A stretch of 64,000 nt of DNA from Methylobacterium tardum (GTDB lineage Bacteria > Pseudomonadota > Alphaproteobacteria > Rhizobiales > Beijerinckiaceae). The notes under the pieces were generated by a model. It did no database searches, had not been told where the DNA came from, and was given only the letters and a program-made list of their open reading frames with translations. The stretch is taken from positions 3,380,001-3,444,000 of the forward strand of contig NZ_CP097484.1 in assembly GCF_023546765.1 (NCBI RefSeq). The letters are read 5' to 3'. Positions within the stretch are counted from its first letter, which is position 1. The number at the start of each line of letters is the position of its first letter. The position numbers were made by a program, and so were the translations under genes. Below, piece after piece: positions 55,734 through 62,362 of this stretch.

Positions 55734-56666
55734 ATGCGCATCGCCTTCATCGGTCAGCAGGATTTCGGAAAAGCCGTCCTCGAGGCGTTCCTGAAGCGGG
55801 GCGATGACGTGGCGGGCGTGTTCTGCGCGCCGGAGAAGCCCGGCGCGAAGCCGGACGTGCTGAAGACGGCAGCGCAGGAGAAGGGGCTCCAGGTCTTCCA
55901 GTTCCCGAGCCTGAAGAGCCCGGAGGCGGAGGCGGCCATGCGCGGCCTGAACGCCGATATCGGCATCATGGCCTACGTGCTGCAGTTCGCTCCGCAGAGC
56001 TTCGTCAACATCCCGACGCACGGCACGATCCAGTACCACCCGAGCCTGCTGCCGCGTTACCGCGGCCCGTCCTCGATCAACTGGCCGATCGCCCGCGGCG
56101 AATTGCAGACCGGCCTCACGATCTTTCGTCCCACCGACGGCCTCGATGAAGGACCGGTGATCCTACAGAAGACCTGCCCGATCGGCGCCGACGCGACCCT
56201 GGGCGACGTCTACTTCGAGAACCTGTTCCCGATGGGGGTCGACGCCATGCTCGAGGCGGCCGATCTGGTCGTCGCCGGGCAGCACATCGAGGTTGACCAG
56301 GACGAAGATGCGGCGAGCTACGAGGGGTGGTTCCGCGCTGCCGAGGCCGAGATCCGCTGGGGCGCTCATGCCGAGCAGATCTACAACCTGATCCGTGCCG
56401 CGAACCCGGCGCCCGGCGCCTGGACGACCCTCGACGGCAAGAAGCTTCAGATCTTCGATTCCTGCCTGCACCCGACCCGCCGCCTCTCCGACGTGAAGGG
56501 CAAGCCCGGCGAGGTCATCGGCATCGGCGAGAACGGATTCAGCGTCTGCGCGCAGGGCGGCCGGATCGAAGTCCGCAAGGTCAAGCCGGAGGGCGGCAAA
56601 AAGGTGTCGGCCGCCGAGTACGCCAAGGAGATTGGGCTCGCCGCGGGGCAGGTGCTGGGCCGATAG
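55734..56666 (+). CDS. Formyltransferase / formyl-THF hydrolase-like protein (Fmt family)
   Basis: A 310-residue protein of the Fmt/PurN/10-formyl-THF hydrolase family. The N-terminal domain has MRIAFIGQQDFGKAVLEAF, the catalytic region HPSLLPRYRGPSSINWPI (Asn/His/Asp-type site) and TGLTIFRPTDGLDEGPVI with the Asp. A C-terminal OB-like domain starts near residue 208 (IRWGAHAEQIYNLIRAANPAPGAW). It resembles the hydrolase domain of 10-formyl-THF dehydrogenase more than normal tRNA formyltransferase, and its place between frc and oxlT suggests use of formyl groups from oxalate or formate. Exact reaction unknown. Confidence 0.8.
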   Translation: MRIAFIGQQDFGKAVLEAFLKRGDDVAGVFCAPEKPGAKPDVLKTAAQEKGLQVFQFPSLKSPEAEAAMRGLNADIGIMAYVLQFAPQSFVNIPTHGTIQYHPSLLPRYRGPSSINWPIARGELQTGLTIFRPTDGLDEGPVILQKTCPIGADATLGDVYFENLFPMGVDAMLEAADLVVAGQHIEVDQDEDAASYEGWFRAAEAEIRWGAHAEQIYNLIRAANPAPGAWTTLDGKKLQIFDSCLHPTRRLSDVKGKPGEVIGIGENGFSVCAQGGRIEVRKVKPEGGKKVSAAEYAKEIGLAAGQVLGR

Positions 56667-56699
56667 GACGGGCCGGCTGGGCGCGCCTTCCGCCGGACG

Positions 56700-57356
56700 T
56701 CAGGCCCGCGCGGGCGCGTTCAACCCGTAGCCGCGGAAGCGCTTTACCGTCGCGTGGATCTCGTGGTCCGACAGGATCACCGGTGCGCCGACCTGGAGCG
56801 CGACAGCGTATTGGTGGCACAGGGTCTCCAGCTCGACGGCGAGCCAGAGCGCTTTCTCCAGGCTCGCGCCGGCCGCGATCATGCCGTGGTTCGCCAGAAG
56901 GCAGACGTTGCGGTCGACCAGAGCCGCGAGGGCGAGCTCGGACAGTTCCGCCGTGCCGTAGGCCGCGTAGGGCGCGCAGCGGACGGTGGGCCCGCCGAAG
57001 GCCGCGATCATGTAGTGCACCGCCGGAATGTCCCGGCCGCACATCGCGAAGGCCGTGCAGTAGACGGGGTGGGCGTGGACCACCGCGCCGATCTCCGGCC
57101 GATGGGCCAGGATGTCCCGGTGGAAGCGCCACTCCGAGGATGGTTTCTGGTCCGGCGGGTGCGTGCCGTCTAATCCCATCGGGACGATATCTTCGGGACG
57201 CATGCGGGCGGTCGGTAAGCCCGACGGCGTGATGAGCAGGCCGTCACGGAAGCGGACCGAGACGTTCCCCGACGTCCCGCGGTTCAGCCCCTGCACGTCG
57301 AGGTCGCGCGCCGCCGCGACGACGCTGTCCCGCGCGATGCGCTCGTCGGTATCCAT
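56700..57356 (-). CDS. Class II aldolase/adducin family protein
   Basis: A 218-residue zinc-dependent aldolase-type enzyme. The motif GNVSVRF, PSG, SSEWRFH (catalytic Glu), HAHPVYCTAFA (two zinc His) and LLANHGMI (third His) match L-fuculose-phosphate aldolase relatives. The start is the ATG at 57354-57356. In an oxalate/C2 locus it may act on small hydroxy acids, but that is inference. oxlT is upstream on the same strand, separated by a strong hairpin. Confidence 0.88.
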   Translation of the reverse strand: MDTDERIARDSVVAAARDLDVQGLNRGTSGNVSVRFRDGLLITPSGLPTARMRPEDIVPMGLDGTHPPDQKPSSEWRFHRDILAHRPEIGAVVHAHPVYCTAFAMCGRDIPAVHYMIAAFGGPTVRCAPYAAYGTAELSELALAALVDRNVCLLANHGMIAAGASLEKALWLAVELETLCHQYAVALQVGAPVILSDHEIHATVKRFRGYGLNAPARA

Positions 57357-57395
57357 GCCCGGTCTCCGGTTTCCCCGATCCCGGGTATGCACGAA

Positions 57396-57423
57396 GCCCG
57401 GCGCCGTAAAGACGGCGCCGGGC
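57396..57423 (-). terminator. Terminator-like hairpin after oxlT
   Basis: GCCCGGCGCCGT pairs perfectly with ACGGCGCCGGGC, 12 bp with an AAAG loop. It lies between the oxlT stop (57448) and the aldolase start (57356). The T-tract is weak, so read-through is possible. Confidence 0.65.
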
Positions 57424-57447
57424 TGTTTCGGGTGCTGCGGGTGGCGG

Positions 57448-58725
57448 CTACTGAGCCAGGACTGGCGCGAGGCCGGCCTCGGGCTTCTTGGTGTAGGCCG
57501 CGCGCATCGGCTTCAGGACGAAGAGCGCGAGCAGGGCCGCCAGAATGTTCAGCCCCGCCGCGACCAGGAACACCGTGTGCCAACTGCCGGTCATGGTCGT
57601 CAGCACGCTGGTGTAGGGCACGATCAGAGCCGCGGTTCCCTTGGCGGTGTAGAGCAGACCGGCATTGGTCGCCGCGTATTTCGACCCGAAGGTGTCGCCG
57701 CAGGTCGCCGGGAACAGCGAGTAGATCTCACCCCAGGCGAAGAACACGAGGCCGGTCAGCAGCACGAAGGCGATCGGGTTCTGGCCGAACTGGCTCAGCG
57801 CGTAGATGCCGAGGCCCTCGATCGCGAACGACAGGAACATCGTGTTCTCGCGGCCGATATGATCGGACACCCAGCCGAAGAACGGCCGCGTGACGCCGTT
57901 GAGCACCCGGTCCAGCGTCGCCGCGAAGGTCAGCGCCGGCAGCGTGATGCCGAGGAGCGAGACCGGGACGTCGGCGATCTTGAAGTCCTTGGCGATCGGG
58001 CCGAGCTGTGCGGTCGCCATGAGACCGCCGGCGGCCATCATGACGAACATGGCGTACATGACCCAGAAGATCGGCGTCCGGACCATCTCGGCGGGCTTGT
58101 AGTCCCGCTTCGACTGGCTGACCCGCGCAACCTCCGGGACCTGTCCCTTGGCCGGCGCGATCAGGAACAGGGCGATCAGCATCACGATGACGCCCTGGCC
58201 GATGCCGAAGTAGAAGAACGCGGCCTCGTAACCCTGTGACTTGATCATCGCCTGGATCGGCACGACGGTGAGCGCAGAGCCCGCGCCGAAGCCCATTGCG
58301 GTGATACCGGCGGCGAGACCGCGGCGGTCCGGGAACCACTTCAGGGAGTTGCCCACGCAGGTGCCATAGACGGCGCCGGCGCCGGTGCCGCCGATCGCGG
58401 CCGCGATGTAGAGCACCGTGAGCGATTCTGCGTAGGAGTTGATCACCCAGGCGATGCCGCAGAGCAGGCCGCCGAACAGGGTGACGATCCGCGGGCCGTA
58501 CTTATCGGCGAACCAGCCCTCGATCGGAACCAGCCAGGTCTCGGTGACAACGAAAAGGGTGAAGGCGACCTGGATCGCGGCGCGATCCCAGCCGTGCCGC
58601 TCCTGCATCGGGTTCACGAAGAAGGTCCAGCCGTACTGCATGTTGGCAATCATGCACATGCAGACGACGCCGAAGGCGAGTTGCAGCCATCGGCCGCGCC
58701 CCACCGGTTTGTGGATCTCGGACAT
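57448..58725 (-). CDS. oxlT: Oxalate/formate antiporter (MFS)
   Basis: A 425-residue major facilitator protein with 12 helices, close to OxlT, which exchanges oxalate for formate. The opening GRWLQLAFGVVCMCMIANMQYGWTFFVNPMQERHGWDRAAIQVAFTLFVVTETW and the IGGTGAGAVYGTCVGNSLKWFPDRRGLAAGITAMGFGAGSA region fit the family, including the Arg/Lys positions for oxalate binding in helices 8 and 11 only by position, not proven. It faces the GntR gene across a 477-bp gap and fits the frc-based oxalate pathway. Confidence 0.88.
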   Translation of the reverse strand: MSEIHKPVGRGRWLQLAFGVVCMCMIANMQYGWTFFVNPMQERHGWDRAAIQVAFTLFVVTETWLVPIEGWFADKYGPRIVTLFGGLLCGIAWVINSYAESLTVLYIAAAIGGTGAGAVYGTCVGNSLKWFPDRRGLAAGITAMGFGAGSALTVVPIQAMIKSQGYEAAFFYFGIGQGVIVMLIALFLIAPAKGQVPEVARVSQSKRDYKPAEMVRTPIFWVMYAMFVMMAAGGLMATAQLGPIAKDFKIADVPVSLLGITLPALTFAATLDRVLNGVTRPFFGWVSDHIGRENTMFLSFAIEGLGIYALSQFGQNPIAFVLLTGLVFFAWGEIYSLFPATCGDTFGSKYAATNAGLLYTAKGTAALIVPYTSVLTTMTGSWHTVFLVAAGLNILAALLALFVLKPMRAAYTKKPEAGLAPVLAQ

Positions 58726-59202
58726 ACGCTTCCCTCCTAGGCAGTATTCTTTATGCCTTATGCGCTGTACGGTTTTATGCCCTGCCTCAGCGCGTCATGG
58801 CAGAACAAACCGTCCGTCGTTCTTGGAAAATTCTTGGCCCGCAGGCAAATTTGTTCGCATTGCCTCCAGCACACGTCATCGACGATAGCATTCGGAGCCG
58901 TGTGGTCGACGGTATGCCAGAAAGATGGTGCTGATATCATCCCTGACTGTCAATCGAACATGCAGAAAAATACCGGATTGAGGCGATGGATTAAGTTCGG
59001 CATCCCGAACGTGCCGTTTAACGGCGGTCCAGCCGTACGCATCCGGACTGCTGCGCGATCAAGGATGGCGGCTCTCGTCACAGGTCTGTGGGACCAAGCC
59101 GCAATTGACTAGGATCTGGCTAAGGTTTGAGTTAGGTCCGATGAGAGCGCACGACAGAGAATGCGTGCGGGAAATCATATCTGTGAGTTGACTGGACGAG
59201 GG
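58726..59202. other. Gene-free stretch between oxlT and gntR
   Basis: About 480 bp, AT-richer than its surroundings, between divergent genes. It holds the near-operator at 58910-58919. A 119-codon plus-strand frame crosses it but has no recognisable start signal or family. It probably holds both promoters. Confidence 0.45.
58910..58919. promoter_or_regulatory. Candidate GntR-type operator in the oxlT/gntR gap
   Basis: CGGTATGCCA (reverse complement TGGCATACCG) resembles the sites at 54048 and 60316. It lies midway between the divergent starts of oxlT and the regulator, a natural place for autoregulation. Confidence 0.35.
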
Positions 59203-59895
59203 ATGTCGAACTCCGAACCGTTGAGCGTGAAGCCGATCGTCGCCAGCTCCAGTCTCCGGACCTTGGCCTATGAGGCGCTGAAGAGTGCCATCACCAACAT
59301 GGACATCTACGGGCGTCCGGACGAGGTGCGGCTCGATGAGCGGAAGCTGTCGCAGGATCTCGGCGTCAGCCGGACTCCGGTGCGCGAGGCGCTGACGGTC
59401 CTCGAACAGGAGGGCTTCGTCCGCTCGGAGGCACGGCGCGGCGTCTTCGTCATCAAAAAGAACAAGCGCGAGATCGTCAGCATGATCCACGCGTGGACGG
59501 CGTTGGAGAGCATGGCGGCGCGTCTCGCCTGTACGCGGGCGACCGACGCGCAGCTCCGCTCGCTGCGGGAATCCTTCCCGGAATTCTACGAAGGGCAGCC
59601 GGCCGAGCACATCGACGAATACTCGGATGCCAACATCCGTTTCCACCAGCGCATCATTGCCCTGGGCCATTGCGACGCCATCGCGGATCTCACCAGTAAT
59701 CTTCTGATGCATGTCCGCGGCATCCGCAGCACGGCATTGCGGCAGGGTGACCGGGCGGAGCGGTCGATCCGGGAACACGTCGCCATCATCGCCGCGCTCG
59801 AAGCCCGGGATGCCGATCTCGCCGAGCGTCTCGTGCGCGAGCACGGCCTCGGCTTGGCGCATCACGTCGACACCTACGGCGATTACCTCGACTAG
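59203..59895 (+). CDS. GntR family regulator, FCD type
   Basis: A 230-residue regulator. The winged helix-turn-helix is at about residues 40-75 (VRLDERKLSQDLGVSRTPVREALTVLEQEGFVRS), followed by an FCD ligand domain with DANIRFHQRIIALGHC and REHVAIIAALEARD holding metal-site His/Asp. It starts at ATG 59203 (MSNSEPLSVKPIV) after an AGGG site. It faces oxlT and is the likely regulator of the oxalate genes, with a small organic acid as effector (inference). Confidence 0.9.
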   Translation: MSNSEPLSVKPIVASSSLRTLAYEALKSAITNMDIYGRPDEVRLDERKLSQDLGVSRTPVREALTVLEQEGFVRSEARRGVFVIKKNKREIVSMIHAWTALESMAARLACTRATDAQLRSLRESFPEFYEGQPAEHIDEYSDANIRFHQRIIALGHCDAIADLTSNLLMHVRGIRSTALRQGDRAERSIREHVAIIAALEARDADLAERLVREHGLGLAHHVDTYGDYLD

Positions 59896-60396
59896 GATCG
59901 GGTCGCCGCGACCCGTCGCGCGGCACAAACTCTCCGGCGCGTCGCAGACCTCAGCTCTGATGCGACGGCTGAATCCCGACGCGATATGCCGGCTCGAGGC
60001 AATCGAATCAGTTCGGTAAATCGGATCAGCCGGCGGTCGGGAAAGTGCTTCTCGCCGGTGTCGAAGCCGTTGGTGATGGCAGTGCTGTGCCATGCCCGTA
60101 GGTTTGCCTCCGACGTGCCTCCGGCGGCGTGGTCAGTCCCTTCGACACTGTGACTCCGATACCGTCGCCGACTGCACTGCAATATTCGCTTGTGCGCGAT
60201 CGAGCGGTATCTTTGATCGGTTGGGCCGATCCGAGCGCATGCGTGGGGCACATTGCTCGAGAAAACGGCCAGCAATCTGACCTGCATGCATGGTGAGCAT
60301 GCGCGGTATTCGATATCTGGCATACCAGACAAGGGCCGGGCATGGCACTTATCGCATCGCAGCATATGACGCGATGACGTCGTTTCGGAGAGTGCT
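59896..60396. other. Gene-free stretch downstream of gntR
   Basis: About 500 bp. A hairpin CGGGTCG-CCG-CGACCCG at 59899-59915 follows the gntR stop directly and could end its transcript. The palindrome TCTGGCATACCAGA lies at 60316-60329. Several short frames here lack start signals. Confidence 0.45.
60316..60329. promoter_or_regulatory. Near-palindromic TCTGGCATACCAGA site
   Basis: The arms TCTGG and CCAGA face each other around CATA. The core TGGCATACCA resembles the candidate operators at 54048 and 58910. It lies 68 bp before the small membrane peptide start. Confidence 0.35.
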
Positions 60397-60548
60397 ATGA
60401 CCGTCAGCTTCCTCGTTCTGTTCGCCGCGTTCGCGGCTTGCCTGCCCTGCTGGCCGTAAAGTACGCGGACTTCCTGAGCTCGGCTCCCGATGCTGATCGT
60501 TCGGCCGTCGGCCCCGCGCGCGAAGTCTGCAAGGCGAAGCTCGCCTGA
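60397..60548 (+). pseudogene. Small membrane peptide, frameshifted
   Basis: ATG 60397 follows a good GGAGAG site and reads MTVSFLVLFAAFAACL before a stop at 60457-60459. Restoring one base near 60452 gives about 50 residues: a single membrane helix (FLVLFAAFAACLALLAVKYADFL) and a charged tail ending REVCKAKLA at 60548. No family is recognised. Confidence 0.45.
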
Positions 60549-60659
60549 GACGCATTTAAACCGACGCCGTCGCGCTGCTGACTGCGTAGGGTTAACGCTT
60601 TCCTCAAAGCTTCCCGCTAAGGTCAACACATCGTTGACCATGCGGGCGAGGGAGCGACC

Positions 60660-61736
60660 GTGTTGGCCGTCGGCCCCCTACCGCGATTCTCTGTGACCCC
60701 GTTCGTCCTGCTGATCTCGGATCGGCCGACCGAGCGAGTGGGGCTGGAGCGGGCGATCGCCTTGGTGATGGATTGCTGGGCCATATCGCCCGGCGCCGCC
60801 GTCCCGCACGAGCGGCCTCACCTGATCATTCTGGATCTGCCTCCCGCGCAAGTCGCGCGGATCGAGCCCGCCCTCAGCTATCCCGGGCCGCGAATACCGC
60901 GCCTGATGCTCGTCCGCGGGGAGCCGGCGCCCGCAGCTCCGCAGATCCGCCAGCTGCCCGCGGTCGCAGCCCGTCAGGTCGTTCTGGCGAACGCGTTCGC
61001 GATGATCGAGGAGGCGACGCGCTCGGCGCAGGTGCGGGAGCGACGGCTCGCCGAGCACGTCTCGCAGGCGACCGCACTCGTGGCCGAACTGTTCGACAGC
61101 GCTGCCCTCGGCGCGCGGTTCCAGCGGGCCGACATCGACCGCGGTACTGAATTGGTGCTGGCGGCCGTCTCGGAAGTGGGCATCGCGGCTTGGCTTGCCG
61201 AAGTCTGGCGCCACGATATCGGCGTCTACCAGCACACCCTCGGTGTCGCTGGTCACGCCGCGACGTTCGGCGCGCAGATCGGGCTCGGACGCGCAGATCT
61301 CGCGCGGCTGGTGAGTTCGGCACTCCTGCATGATATCGGCAAGTCGCGCATTCCCATCGAGATCCTGAACAAGCCGGGCCCGCTCAATCCTGAAGAGCTT
61401 CGCTTGATGCAGCGACATCCCGATATCGGCGCCGATCTGCTGCTGGCGCAGGGCGGCTTCGAGGATGCGGTGATCGACGTGGTCCGCCATCATCACGAGC
61501 GGCTTGACGGCAAGGGCTATCCGGATCGGCTGTCCGGCCCCGCGATATCGGACCTCGTCCGCATCGTGACGATCTGCGACGTGTACTCGGCGCTGACGGA
61601 ACGGCGGACCTACCGGCAGCCTGCCAGCGCCGCGGAGGCCTTGGCCATCATGACGGACAGCAGCGGCCACCTCGATACCGCGCTGCTGCGCGCCTTCGCG
61701 CCCGCGATGCTGGGAAGCGCCGCCCTGGCCGCGTAA
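60660..61736 (+). CDS. HD-GYP domain phosphodiesterase with degenerate receiver
   Basis: A 358-residue protein likely to hydrolyse cyclic-di-GMP. The HD-GYP core is intact: HDIGVYQHTLGVAGHA (His192), LLHDIGKSRIP (His224-Asp225), RHPDIG, and HHHERLDGKGYP with GYP at 286-288. The first 110 residues look like a receiver without the usual phosphorylation set (LLISD, LIILDLP, RLMLVRGE), so it is probably a pseudo-receiver. It starts with GTG at 60660 after AGGGAGCG. Alone in its neighbourhood. Confidence 0.88.
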   Translation: MLAVGPLPRFSVTPFVLLISDRPTERVGLERAIALVMDCWAISPGAAVPHERPHLIILDLPPAQVARIEPALSYPGPRIPRLMLVRGEPAPAAPQIRQLPAVAARQVVLANAFAMIEEATRSAQVRERRLAEHVSQATALVAELFDSAALGARFQRADIDRGTELVLAAVSEVGIAAWLAEVWRHDIGVYQHTLGVAGHAATFGAQIGLGRADLARLVSSALLHDIGKSRIPIEILNKPGPLNPEELRLMQRHPDIGADLLLAQGGFEDAVIDVVRHHHERLDGKGYPDRLSGPAISDLVRIVTICDVYSALTERRTYRQPASAAEALAIMTDSSGHLDTALLRAFAPAMLGSAALAA

Positions 61737-61863
61737 GGACCTGCCGGCGTGGCACGGCGGCCACGATCGCGCGCCGGAAATTCCCGTCTCGTCCGCCGCC
61801 GCGCTTTCGCCGCAACCGGGCCGGAGTGAGGCGCGCAGACCTCTCCAACGCGCCAGTCCAACC

Positions 61864-62358
61864 GTGACGAAACTGAATCCCGCCCTCGCCCTGACCCTGC
61901 TGTTGACGCTGACGGGCTGCGGCGGCCTCTCGTTCGCGCCCGAGCCGACTGTCGAGAACGCGACCCAGCCGGCGATCCTCGGCGAGGTGTCGGCTGCGGC
62001 GGCCATCTCGGCCTATCGCCTCCAGCACGGGCTGAGCCCCGTGGTGGTGGATCCCGCACTGGTGAAGGCTGCGGCGTTCCAGGCCGGCAACAATGCGCGC
62101 CATGGGCAGCTCAGCCACGAGATCGGTGGCAGCTTCACCTCACGCATGGCATCGGCAGGCTTGGCGAAGTCTTGGGCCGCCGAGAACCTGAGCGCCGGAT
62201 CCGAGACCCTCGACCAGGTGCTCGCCCGGTGGAAGGCCAGCCCCGAGCACAACAAGAACATGCTGCTCCCACAGATCCGGCGGATCGGAATCGCACGGGT
62301 CGACGCGCCGGGCACCCGCTACAAGCGGTTCTGGGCCCTCGTGATGGCAGGCGCCTGA
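61864..62358 (+). CDS. CAP (SCP/PR1) domain lipoprotein
   Basis: A 164-residue lipoprotein with signal and lipobox LTLTGC (Cys19). The CAP domain has the GHGQLSHE motif near residue 80, AAENLSAG near residue 101, and WKASPEHNKNML near residue 123. Bacterial CAP proteins are surface or periplasmic and of varied function. It starts with GTG at 61864. It ends 4 bp from the convergent recJ stop. Confidence 0.88.
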   Translation: MTKLNPALALTLLLTLTGCGGLSFAPEPTVENATQPAILGEVSAAAAISAYRLQHGLSPVVVDPALVKAAAFQAGNNARHGQLSHEIGGSFTSRMASAGLAKSWAAENLSAGSETLDQVLARWKASPEHNKNMLLPQIRRIGIARVDAPGTRYKRFWALVMAGA

Positions 62359-62362
62359 CGCG

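Noticed and set aside
58753..59112. 119-codon plus-strand frame in the oxlT/gntR gap
   Set aside because: No ribosome binding site, no family, and it lies where both promoters should be.
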